From contig NZ_QKWN01000007.1 in the NCBI RefSeq assembly GCF_007279655.1, positions 124,001 through 188,000 on the forward strand: 64,000 bases of DNA, given 5' to 3'. Below are positions 7,944 through 16,789 of this stretch, piece by piece. Origin of the DNA: Robertkochia solimangrovi. Its GTDB lineage: Bacteria; Bacteroidota; Bacteroidia; Flavobacteriales; Flavobacteriaceae. Made by a program: the position numbers and the translations under genes. Every line of letters begins with the position of its first letter. Position 1 is the stretch's first letter. Below the pieces are notes generated by a model. It did not search any database and was not told where the DNA came from. It worked only from the letters and a program-made list of their open reading frames with translations.

Positions 7944-10900
7944 ATGAGAAAGCGAAAGTCGCATTTTTTACGGTGGGGATTATTATTTCTATTTCTCCAT
8001 TGTAGTACATTTATTTACTCCCAGACCAAAACGTACAATTTGGATCTTCAGGATGCCCCCTTATCCAAACTTATTGAAGAAATTCGCCAAAATTCTGATT
8101 ACAAGATCATTTATAATTCTGAAAAGATTGATGTTACCACAAGAATTTCGGTAAGCGTTCAAAATGCCTCTATCCGTGAAGTCTTCAGCAAAGCCTTGTC
8201 GGATACTAACCTGAGCTATAAAATAAGTGGCAACCAGATCATTCTTTTGGTAAAACCCGCCACAACAATTCAGGAGCGTGAAATTAATGGAACTGTCCTC
8301 GATGATCTGTACGGCCAGCCACTTGCCGGTGTGGCAATAATGATCAACGGCACGGCTAAGGGATCGATCACCAATTTTGATGGAAACTTCAAATATCTGG
8401 TCAGATCGTCTGATCTGGAAAACGTTGAATTAAAGATTTCTTATATCGGGATGGAAACCATGATTATTCCTATGGGTGATAAGAGTGTTTTCAATATCCG
8501 AATGAAAGAATCGGTTAACGAACTGGATCAGGTAGTAGTGACCTCCTCCTATGGAACCACTAAATTAAAAGAAGAAGTCGTAGGTAGTATAGCAAGTATC
8601 AATTCCAGAGATATCGCCACCGAACAAGCAACCGAGAGTGTTGATAAGGCACTGGAAGGCCAGTTAGCCGGTGTGCTTATCGAAAATACCAGTGGTGTGG
8701 GTGGTCCCGTAAAGATCAACATCCGTGGCCAGGGTAGCCTGAGTCCGATCGGTAACCAGAATCTGGGTACTTCGACCCAACCGCTTATAATCATTGACGG
8801 GGTGACCATCACGGAGGAAATGGCCATTGACAACAGTTTTTTCGATGCCAGCGGATCCTTTGCTGAAAATCTCAACAACCCATTAGCACAGATCGCAGCC
8901 GATGATATCGAAAGTATCAGTGTACTAAAAGATGCCGCTGCAGCGAGTATCTACGGTGCAGATGGAGCTAATGGAGTTATCATTATTACCACAAAAAAAG
9001 GAAAGACTTCAAAGCCAAAATTCAATCTTTCAGCACAGACCGGTATTTCAGAAGCCATCAATCAAATAAAATATCTGAATGGGGCTCAATATACTGAATT
9101 GCGTAATGCTTACCTCATTAATACCGGTCAGAATCCAATATCCTATAACGGAGTGGATACCGATTGGTTCGACCTTATGAACAATACAGGCGTATACCAG
9201 AAATACAATTTCAGTGTTTCCGGAGCCCAAAAGAAATTTAACTATCGTAGTAGTTTAACCTATACAAATCTGGACGAACCTCAGGTGGGTAACGGATCGG
9301 AACAGCTGAACATGAACATAAGTCTTGGCTATACCTCCGGCGCTTTCAGTACCAGTTTGAAACTTAATCCCAGTTATATTCAACGAAACAATCCGAATAT
9401 CTACTATAACTATGCCTTTCTTCCAACCATAGCTCCTTATGACGAAGATGGAAATTACAGCGATATCGGCGTAAGCGGACTTGCAAATCCATTGGCTGCT
9501 GCAGAACAAAACCTGAACAGAACGGAAACCTACGGAATCCTTGGAAGCTTTCAGGCTGCTTTTAAGATCAATGAAGATCTGGAGATCTCAAGTTTATTCG
9601 GGATCGATCATAAGGACAAGGAACAGGACCGTTATTTTTCTGCTCAGAACGAAAGTGGGCGATATAACGGAAATTTTGTTTTAAATGGTGTGGAATACCC
9701 ATCCTGGGGAAGAAGGATCATCAACCAGCGAAATTCCACGCGATGGAACTGGCAGTCACAGGTCAGATATAATAAAAAATTTGGGCAGCATAAGTTTGAC
9801 CTTCTTGCCGGATTTGAAATGAGCGAGGAAAAAACGGATTTTAATTATGCATCCGGACGTGGATTCACAAACCCATACGTTGTTAACAACGTAATCGATG
9901 CCATTCAGGACAATGATCCGGATACCGAAGCTGATGAAACGAATACGAATCAAACTTACGACAGCGATATCAATTATAATTCCAGGGTTTCCTTATATTC
10001 TCAACTGAACTACGATCTGAAAGGTAAATATTTTGCTTTGGTGAATTTCCGCCGTGATGAAAGTTCCGTTTTCGGAGATGACACCAATGTGGCCTATAAT
10101 GGAGGTGCGGGTTTAAGCTGGATTCTGAGCAAGGAAGCATTTTTAGAAAATAGCTCATGGATTGATTTCCTGAAGCTCAAAGTGAGCTACGGTACTACAG
10201 GCAACTCCAGAATAGGTTCCTACCGATCCAAAGGACTCTACCAAACAGCTGTTTCCGGATACAACGGACTGGATGAAGCCACCCCCTATGCAGCTCCTAA
10301 CCCAAGACTTACCTGGGAGCGCAACACCAAATTCAATACAGGAGTCGATATCAATCTTTTTGACCGGCTAAGTCTTAACCTGGAATATTATTATGATAAT
10401 ATCGAAGACCTTATCACTTCCAGAGACATTCCCACAGAAACAGGCTACAGCTCTTTACAGCTAAATGCAGCAAGCATGTATAACAAGGGGTTTGAAGCAA
10501 CGGTCAATATGAAACTTATCAGAAAAGAAAACTTCAACTGGACCGCTTCCTTTAACCTGGCTACTCTGACCAGTGAAGTGACCAGCCTGACCGGACTCGG
10601 GAGTGATTATTCTACGGCCACGGCAGCACTGGCACAAAAAATTGGATACAGCACCTCCACTATTTGGGGTGTGAAATGGGCAGGTATTGATCCTGCAACC
10701 GGAAGAGACCTTATCGATGTTAACGGACAAATCTATGATGCGGCTACGTATAATCAACTACATACCGAGGAAGACTGGCAACCATTAGGTGACAGCCAGC
10801 CTGATGTGTATGGAGGGTTCAATACACGATTTCAAATCTTTAAAAATCTCCTGATTGCAGTGAGAGGTTCGTACCAGTTCGGAAGTGAGTATTTGGTTTC

Positions 10901-11267
10901 AAATAGTCTGATTTCGCAATACAACGTCACTTATAACCGAAATCTATCGGTTAACGCCTTCGATTATTGGAGAAATTCCGGAGATAATGTGCTGCAACCG
11001 ATACCCGCCAACAACCCTGTGATCTCTAACCTGAGTAAGTTTGTCTATGATGATTCCTATATCAGGATCAGCAATATAAATCTGTCGTATCAGATTCCCC
11101 TTCCGGAAAACAGCTTCCTGGATACCTTTTCCATATTTACCGATATTTCAAATGTAGCCTATTGGTATATGGATGAAGCTCCAAAAGGATTGAATGGCAT
11201 AAGAGAATTCAGGTTCAGCTATCCTCAGGCAAGAACCATTTCATGTGGAATTAAAACCAGCTTTTAA
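7944..11267 (+). CDS. SusC/RagA-family TonB-dependent outer-membrane receptor with STN domain
   Basis: This 1107-residue outer-membrane receptor has a signal peptide (1-26), an STN signalling domain (about 33-105), a carboxypeptidase-D-like domain (about 112-195, GTV...GQPLAGV...TNFDGNF), a plug with an IRGQGS element and an LKDAAAASIYGADGANGVIIITTKKG end, and a ~750-residue beta barrel. The STN domain marks it as a transducer that reports ligand binding to FecR as well as importing the ligand. The SusD gene follows after two bases. The substrate is not evident: no glycan-degrading enzyme is nearby, which makes a polysaccharide less obvious than usual. Confidence 0.93.
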   Translation: MRKRKSHFLRWGLLFLFLHCSTFIYSQTKTYNLDLQDAPLSKLIEEIRQNSDYKIIYNSEKIDVTTRISVSVQNASIREVFSKALSDTNLSYKISGNQIILLVKPATTIQEREINGTVLDDLYGQPLAGVAIMINGTAKGSITNFDGNFKYLVRSSDLENVELKISYIGMETMIIPMGDKSVFNIRMKESVNELDQVVVTSSYGTTKLKEEVVGSIASINSRDIATEQATESVDKALEGQLAGVLIENTSGVGGPVKINIRGQGSLSPIGNQNLGTSTQPLIIIDGVTITEEMAIDNSFFDASGSFAENLNNPLAQIAADDIESISVLKDAAAASIYGADGANGVIIITTKKGKTSKPKFNLSAQTGISEAINQIKYLNGAQYTELRNAYLINTGQNPISYNGVDTDWFDLMNNTGVYQKYNFSVSGAQKKFNYRSSLTYTNLDEPQVGNGSEQLNMNISLGYTSGAFSTSLKLNPSYIQRNNPNIYYNYAFLPTIAPYDEDGNYSDIGVSGLANPLAAAEQNLNRTETYGILGSFQAAFKINEDLEISSLFGIDHKDKEQDRYFSAQNESGRYNGNFVLNGVEYPSWGRRIINQRNSTRWNWQSQVRYNKKFGQHKFDLLAGFEMSEEKTDFNYASGRGFTNPYVVNNVIDAIQDNDPDTEADETNTNQTYDSDINYNSRVSLYSQLNYDLKGKYFALVNFRRDESSVFGDDTNVAYNGGAGLSWILSKEAFLENSSWIDFLKLKVSYGTTGNSRIGSYRSKGLYQTAVSGYNGLDEATPYAAPNPRLTWERNTKFNTGVDINLFDRLSLNLEYYYDNIEDLITSRDIPTETGYSSLQLNAASMYNKGFEATVNMKLIRKENFNWTASFNLATLTSEVTSLTGLGSDYSTATAALAQKIGYSTSTIWGVKWAGIDPATGRDLIDVNGQIYDAATYNQLHTEEDWQPLGDSQPDVYGGFNTRFQIFKNLLIAVRGSYQFGSEYLVSNSLISQYNVTYNRNLSVNAFDYWRNSGDNVLQPIPANNPVISNLSKFVYDDSYIRISNINLSYQIPLPENSFLDTFSIFTDISNVAYWYMDEAPKGLNGIREFRFSYPQARTISCGIKTSF

Positions 11268-11269
11268 CG

Positions 11270-12736
11270 ATGAAAAAATCACCAAAATATAATTCGGTCA
11301 TAACCTCAGCACTGTTACTCATACTACTGGTTTCCTGTAGTAATTTTTTGGAACAGGAACCTGGTAAACAAATATCCATCAACGAACAAATGGCTACCAA
11401 AAACGGAGTGCTTATGGCACTGACCGGCACTTACAGCTCTCTCGAAGAGCTAATGCGGATAGAGGCATTTGCGACCTATGGAGACCTTCAGGGCGGAAAT
11501 TTAAGCTTCACACCAGTTGCAACCGGAAGCCTGAAGGGTCAGGTAAGCGTACCCTATTTAGTAGAGAATGTTTATAATTTTCAGGACGATCCCCGTAGCA
11601 GTAATTTCGAAAGTTTCTATGATGCCGCGTATGATGTCATTAACCAGGCGAACCTGATCCTTACCTATGTAGCTGATCTGAATGATGCCAGTGAATCTGA
11701 AATATCTGAAATCAGCGCCGAGGCCTATGCAATTCGTGGTTTTACCCATTTCCTGCTTTCACAGATATATGCCAAGGATTATAGTGCTGGCGGTGATAAT
11801 CCGGGAATCGTTTATATGGATTCAAGCCTGGACAATAATCTTAGCTACCCGTCCCGAAGTTCACTGTCGGAAACGATGACATTGATCATCGAAGATATGA
11901 ACATGGCTTTATCTTCCTTTGAATCAGCACAGGCTTTGGATGGCCCTGAGTATTCTTATTTCAACACCGCAAACGTTCAGGCACTACTCGCACGTATCTA
12001 TCTGGCTGCAGGGCAATATGATAACGCCATTGAAACCGCAGAATCTGTGATTACCAATTCAGGATACAGCCTGACTTCCGGTGAAAACTACATTGCACAG
12101 TGGGAATCCTATAGTACGCCACTATCTGAGACCCTGTTCGAACTTACACCACCACGTGATCAGAATGGAAGTATCGGGGGCTCGCTGCAATCTTTTTTCG
12201 GTTATACAAGCAGTACCACCTTTGGTGATTATATCGCCTCTGCTGACCTTTTAGATATTTTCGAAGAAAATGACATACGAGGAAATGGAATGTTCTTTTC
12301 CACAGAATTGGACACAGATATCAATGGAACACTTACCCCTGTTTCCTATGCTTTTACGAAGAAGTTTCAGGGAGAGCCCGGCATTCCTGTAATACGACTA
12401 AGCGAAATGTATCTCATTATGGCAGAAGCATTACAGCAATCTGGAGAAGATCAGGAAGCGTTGAATTACGTGAACGTTATCAGGGAGCGTGCAAATATCG
12501 AAGCGATCACATCAACCGAAGATCTTGAAAATACAATTTTGCTGGAAAGAAGAAGAGAGTTCTGTTTCGAAGGTGCCCTATTCTTTGATCTGAAAAGATT
12601 ACAAAAGGATATTGTGCGCAATGATTGTATTGCAACCACCTGTGATCTCGTGTACTACTCCAATTACTATGTTCTTCCCATACCACAGAAAAATATCAAC
12701 CTAAATGAAAACCTGGAACAAAATGAAGGCTATTAA
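11270..12736 (+). CDS. SusD/RagB-family surface lipoprotein
   Basis: This is a 488-residue lipoprotein with its lipobox at LVSC (Cys23). It has the SusD TPR-like helical fold: an AEAYAIRGF element, an ARIYLAAGQYDNAIETAESVI repeat, an IRLSEMYLIMAEAL motif and an RRREFCFEG C-terminal motif. It acts as the lid of the SusC barrel, capturing ligand at the cell surface. It overlaps the next gene by 14 bases, so the two are probably co-translated. Confidence 0.92.
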   Translation: MKKSPKYNSVITSALLLILLVSCSNFLEQEPGKQISINEQMATKNGVLMALTGTYSSLEELMRIEAFATYGDLQGGNLSFTPVATGSLKGQVSVPYLVENVYNFQDDPRSSNFESFYDAAYDVINQANLILTYVADLNDASESEISEISAEAYAIRGFTHFLLSQIYAKDYSAGGDNPGIVYMDSSLDNNLSYPSRSSLSETMTLIIEDMNMALSSFESAQALDGPEYSYFNTANVQALLARIYLAAGQYDNAIETAESVITNSGYSLTSGENYIAQWESYSTPLSETLFELTPPRDQNGSIGGSLQSFFGYTSSTTFGDYIASADLLDIFEENDIRGNGMFFSTELDTDINGTLTPVSYAFTKKFQGEPGIPVIRLSEMYLIMAEALQQSGEDQEALNYVNVIRERANIEAITSTEDLENTILLERRREFCFEGALFFDLKRLQKDIVRNDCIATTCDLVYYSNYYVLPIPQKNINLNENLEQNEGY

Positions 12737-14195
12737 ATATATAATCCTGCTCGGTATAGTGCATCTTTTTAACTCTTGCAGTAACGATGACCATAATTAC
12801 CAGGATCAACAAAACATACAACCTTTTATAAGATTCAACTTTATAACGAACAGCAACAACGTTCCTTTGGAATACCCTCAGGTAAGTACAACCACAATTC
12901 CCAGGAACTCTTTTACGAACAATGCGGTAAAACCTCTCAAAATACCTGTTGCTCTGACTTATGCGGGACTTAAAAGTGAGGTTACTGCGACCTACACTAT
13001 GCAGACCGAACTGGATGGGACTGCTTTTGCGGTAAGCCCGGAAACCCTGAGTTTCAGTCCTCAAAAACTGACCGATACTATCATTGTCAATTTCACCGAA
13101 CGCTGGGATTCCGATGCTAAAATTGATTTTACCCTAAACAGCGTATCGGATCAGGAGGTCCATATTGGGAATTTAAACGATAACGCTAAAAACGATACTT
13201 TTGAAATAACCCTGGGCGATCTAAGTACTTCTATGAGTTTTGAGAATAACAGACTTGAGATCTCCGGAACCACTGAGGAAGCCTCTTACTTTCAGGTGAA
13301 TTTTCCCAATGGTTATTTTGATACAGAAATCGACGATAATGAGATCTTTAGCTTTCTAAATGATTTCAGCTATGATATATCAAGAGCATCTGTTACAAGC
13401 ACTTCGATCTTATATAAGATCACACTCAATGAACCTATCGATAATGATGATCTCACATACCAGTCGGTGATCAGTCTGGTTGAAAATGAGCAATATAGTT
13501 TAGGCGCTATCAGCAGATTACAGATCATCAAACCGATCAAAACTGACCGTGACCCTTCCATAAACCCGGCTGCAAAATTCTATGACCCTACGAATCCCTA
13601 TTTCAGAACCTATGGTGAAAACTGGATCGATCATGATAATGACGGTGAATGTACCTGGAGAAATTACTTTGCCTTCACACAGCCGATAGAAGTTTCTGCA
13701 GATCATCCAAATGCAGTGTTGTATTCAGATAATGGCACTCCCGATACTTCAGATGATATTTACTATGACGCGTTTCGAATCAGTTTCAAATCTACTTTGG
13801 CAGGAAGAACTACGAATCCTTTCAATCTACAAAGATGGTTTTCCAATGAGGCAACCGATGCGGATAGGTCTCCGGGATTCAACATCGACCCGGCGTTGGA
13901 ATTCTATCCGGAAAACGGAAATGATCCCGATAAAGGTAGCGTGTTGGTTGTTTCGCAATTCATCACTATTTCAAATAAAGATGGAAAGAGCTTTGAATTC
14001 GCAATCTCGGGTTCAGGAACGTATTTCAGGAATGATCAGGATATCGTGGAGATCGACTTAACTTTGAATGTTACTAATCAGGAAGTATACGGAGGAACGG
14101 TCAGTTCCCGGTACAGAATTTATAATTCCAACGGGTATACCGATCCAGAACCCTTAACCGATGAAGCTTGTATCAATGAGGTTACACTCGAATAA
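12723..14195 (+). CDS. Uncharacterised lipoprotein of the SusCD locus
   Basis: This 490-residue lipoprotein has its signal peptide and lipobox (LFNSC) directly after the ATG at 12723. An ATG 18 bases earlier is also in frame but lengthens the signal peptide for no benefit. Residues ~30-150 form a beta-rich Calx-beta/DUF1735-like region. A notable cluster at residues 301-312 reads WIDHDNDGECTW: a DxDxDG calcium-loop pattern next to one Cys and flanked by two Trp. I recognise no family with known function. Its place between SusD and a di-heme peroxidase suggests either a surface ligand-binding protein or a protein substrate of the peroxidase. Confidence 0.6.
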   Translation: MKAIKYIILLGIVHLFNSCSNDDHNYQDQQNIQPFIRFNFITNSNNVPLEYPQVSTTTIPRNSFTNNAVKPLKIPVALTYAGLKSEVTATYTMQTELDGTAFAVSPETLSFSPQKLTDTIIVNFTERWDSDAKIDFTLNSVSDQEVHIGNLNDNAKNDTFEITLGDLSTSMSFENNRLEISGTTEEASYFQVNFPNGYFDTEIDDNEIFSFLNDFSYDISRASVTSTSILYKITLNEPIDNDDLTYQSVISLVENEQYSLGAISRLQIIKPIKTDRDPSINPAAKFYDPTNPYFRTYGENWIDHDNDGECTWRNYFAFTQPIEVSADHPNAVLYSDNGTPDTSDDIYYDAFRISFKSTLAGRTTNPFNLQRWFSNEATDADRSPGFNIDPALEFYPENGNDPDKGSVLVVSQFITISNKDGKSFEFAISGSGTYFRNDQDIVEIDLTLNVTNQEVYGGTVSSRYRIYNSNGYTDPEPLTDEACINEVTLE

Positions 14196-14202
14196 CATGT
14201 GC

Positions 14203-15348
14203 ATGAAACAATTAATTCCCCTCATAATTTTCAGCATGCTGGTAGCGTGTAAGAACGAAACCAGCATGTCTGAAGACTACCTGCCGGTAACCGAACTTCG
14301 TAAGATGTATGGGTCAGGAGACGCATCCAAATGGCCCGAAGCAGTACTGGATTCAAGTATAGACCGTTCAGAATTTAAGGATATCGGAGTACTTCCAGAG
14401 GTAACCCATCCGGAGACGAATCCCTTTAATGAAGATAAGGCCTATCTGGGTAAAATGCTTTTCCATGATCCCCGCCTTTCACAGAGCGGACAGATCGCTT
14501 GTGCCTCTTGTCATAATCCGGAACTAGCCTGGACCGACAATATAACCAGATCCTTCGGGCATGATCGCCAAAATGGCAAGAGAAATGCCATGACCATAAT
14601 GAACTCGGCGTTCGCAAAGGAGCTTTTTTGGGATGGTCGGGCAGAAAGCTTAGAAGACCAGGCCCGCTTTCCCATTGCTGATAAAGTTGAAATGAATGAA
14701 GAATTAACCCTGGCAGTAGAGAAAATTCAAAATACCGAAGGATATAAACCCTATTTTCAAAAAGCTTTCGGCAATGACAGTATCGATCTTGACCGCATTA
14801 AGAAAGCGATCGCCACTTTTGAGAGAACGATCATAAGTTACCAAAGTAAATTTGACCGTTTTATAAGTGGAGACTCCGCACTCTTCACCGATCAGGAAAT
14901 TCAAGGACTTCATATTTACAGAACGAAAGCCAATTGCATCAGTTGTCATAATACGCCCTATTTCAGCGATAACAAGTTTCATAATGATGGTCAAACACTA
15001 TTTGGAACAAAAAATGAAGATTTCGGACGTTATCATGTAACCGGCAACCAGGAAGATATCGGTAAATTCCGCACTCCTACCTTACGGGAGGTAGGAAGAA
15101 CAGGACCCTGGATGCATAACGGACATTTCCCGAGTCTTATCGACGTCATCGAGTTTTACAATTTGGGAAACCCGTCACCAATTCAAAAGAAATATCTGGG
15201 GACACCAAGAGACTCTCTGATTCCGGACACTTCTCCAATTCTTCGAAAACTGGACCTGAACCGTGATGAAATTAATGCACTCGAAGCTTTCCTGAAAACC
15301 TTGAGTACGCCGGTAAGGCGAATCATAATTCCCGAACTTCCGGAGTGA
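14203..15348 (+). CDS. Di-heme cytochrome c peroxidase / MauG-type lipoprotein
   Basis: This 381-residue protein has a lipobox (SMLVAC, Cys about 18) and two c-type heme sites, CASCH at 100-104 and CISCH at 245-249. The flanking elements LGKMLFHDPRLS and RTPTLREVGRTGPWMHNG are those of the bacterial di-heme peroxidase/MauG superfamily. Members either reduce hydrogen peroxide or, like MauG and MbnH, oxidise residues of a partner protein. The earlier in-frame ATG at 14161 lies inside the previous gene; the ATG at 14203 fits the signal peptide. It starts seven bases after the lipoprotein gene and closes the operon before a terminator. Confidence 0.88.
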   Translation: MKQLIPLIIFSMLVACKNETSMSEDYLPVTELRKMYGSGDASKWPEAVLDSSIDRSEFKDIGVLPEVTHPETNPFNEDKAYLGKMLFHDPRLSQSGQIACASCHNPELAWTDNITRSFGHDRQNGKRNAMTIMNSAFAKELFWDGRAESLEDQARFPIADKVEMNEELTLAVEKIQNTEGYKPYFQKAFGNDSIDLDRIKKAIATFERTIISYQSKFDRFISGDSALFTDQEIQGLHIYRTKANCISCHNTPYFSDNKFHNDGQTLFGTKNEDFGRYHVTGNQEDIGKFRTPTLREVGRTGPWMHNGHFPSLIDVIEFYNLGNPSPIQKKYLGTPRDSLIPDTSPILRKLDLNRDEINALEAFLKTLSTPVRRIIIPELPE

Positions 15349-15371
15349 TCACTTTACAAACTTCAATCAAC

Positions 15372-15398
15372 CCCTTGCCTATGGTAAGGGTTTTTTTA
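15372..15398 (+). terminator. Rho-independent terminator after the SusCD-peroxidase operon
   Basis: CCCTTGCC (15372-15379), a TAT loop and GGTAAGGG (15383-15390) form an 8-bp stem with one G-T pair, followed by seven T. Confidence 0.75.
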
Positions 15399-15613
15399 TT
15401 TATCCTGCCAGAATGTATTACTCTTAATTTTTTAACGAATTGATCGAATAAAACACAAATATTCAGTGATAAAAGAAAAATATTTAAGTTTATTCCCACA
15501 AATAATTATCTTTCGTTTACAGATTTCCTCCCCCTGGATTTGAACAAACCATAAGGCATACCTTCTGATAACCTCAGGAGGTCCAAATATCATTTTAATC
15601 CTGTTTACCTTTT

Positions 15614-16444
15614 ATGAAAAATGGCTTAAATTACCTGAAATTGATCTTGCTATGTATGATTTCCTTTCCGGCTTTTGCTCAAAGTGGAATTGAAACGGAT
15701 ATCTTAGAAAAAGGCTATTTCCTATATGAACTGGAAAAAGCCTCGTGGTATAGTACCGATCTTCTCTTTGAAGAACACAAGGAACTTGTTGATTCGATCG
15801 GCTCCTATCTCTCCTATAAACCGGACGATGATAAAGTGATCACAGTATTCTTTTTAAAAGAGAATCCTGATATGATCAGGTTGACTATTCAATTTGACGG
15901 CCTTCCGGATGCAACACCAGATAAGGTAACCGCAACACTTCGAAATGCTTCAGCTCATGAAAAAGATCTTTTTGAATTGGTTGACGATGCAAAAAGGAGG
16001 GTGACAGAAAATGAAGACGACCTGTTTACCTTATATGAAAATACCGGTTTCAATTTCATACCCGTAATACAGGATGGTAAAAGAAGTGTTTACATTCTTT
16101 CCGGATCAAAGCAGAACGGAACCCTGTACATAGGAAATGACTACCTGTTGACGTATAACAATCGCAATAAATTTAAACAAGCTGAAAAAATCCATAATTC
16201 CCTGATCCCCTTTCAATTCGTCGGAAATTCAGAAGCTAAAAAGATCCAGGAGACATCCCATTCCCATGTAAACTCAGAATATATCGACCCAACCGATATT
16301 TGTACCTTATTGCTGTACAAAGATTTTATCGAATGGGATCAGCATTACGTGATCAGTGATAAACATGTCTCCATATTTGATATAAAGAATGAACACCTAT
16401 TGATCATTACAAGAAAAGCCTGGGAAAGAATAGGAAAAAAATAA
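15614..16444 (+). CDS. Secreted protein of unknown function
   Basis: This 276-residue protein has a signal peptide ending at AFAQ (about residue 23). The mature part is soluble, acidic and alpha/beta in pattern, with no cysteine cluster, repeat or enzyme motif that I recognise. Residues 30-110 contain an EKGYFLYELEKASW stretch followed by alternating strands. A -7-like TATCTTTC lies at 15507-15514, about 100 bases before the ATG. It stands alone between the peroxidase operon and a probable gene remnant. Export to the periplasm or beyond is the only inference. Confidence 0.5.
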   Translation: MKNGLNYLKLILLCMISFPAFAQSGIETDILEKGYFLYELEKASWYSTDLLFEEHKELVDSIGSYLSYKPDDDKVITVFFLKENPDMIRLTIQFDGLPDATPDKVTATLRNASAHEKDLFELVDDAKRRVTENEDDLFTLYENTGFNFIPVIQDGKRSVYILSGSKQNGTLYIGNDYLLTYNNRNKFKQAEKIHNSLIPFQFVGNSEAKKIQETSHSHVNSEYIDPTDICTLLLYKDFIEWDQHYVISDKHVSIFDIKNEHLLIITRKAWERIGKK

Positions 16445-16476
16445 AGCGTCAAACGGAAATTGAATTACAAATATCC

Positions 16477-16686
16477 ATGAATAAAATTAGAGTATAATTC
16501 CTCTTAGCCTCTTTATCCCGGACCTTGTGCATAGCACAAAATACCAGTCATCCTAACAATTCGAATGTATACAACTCTTAGTGTTACAATCCGGAAAACG
16601 AGAGAATGCCAACAGACCAGGCAATCATATTGAAACCGCCAGTACACTTTTTTGATCCATGTACGATCCGCCACTATAAGAAATAA
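16477..16686 (+). pseudogene. Probable remnant of a small secreted-protein gene
   Basis: The 345-base gap between the flanking genes contains an ATG at 16477 that opens a signal-peptide-like frame broken by TAA at codon 7. The frame continues FLLASLSRTLCIAQNTSH, with an AQ cleavage-like end, then hits TAG at codon 35. Moving to the +1 frame near that point extends it with LVLQSGKRENANRPGNHIETAS, whose QSG-x-N-N-N spacing recalls curlin-type repeats. Two stops plus a frameshift suggest decay. Chance cannot be excluded in so short a stretch. Confidence 0.3.
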
Positions 16687-16789
16687 GCACACAGATTACT
16701 TATGAATTTTAATAAATCCAATGGAGAGCAACTAAAATCCAATAAATTTCTAACTATCTTTAAATGCTATCTGACCCTATTTCAACACA

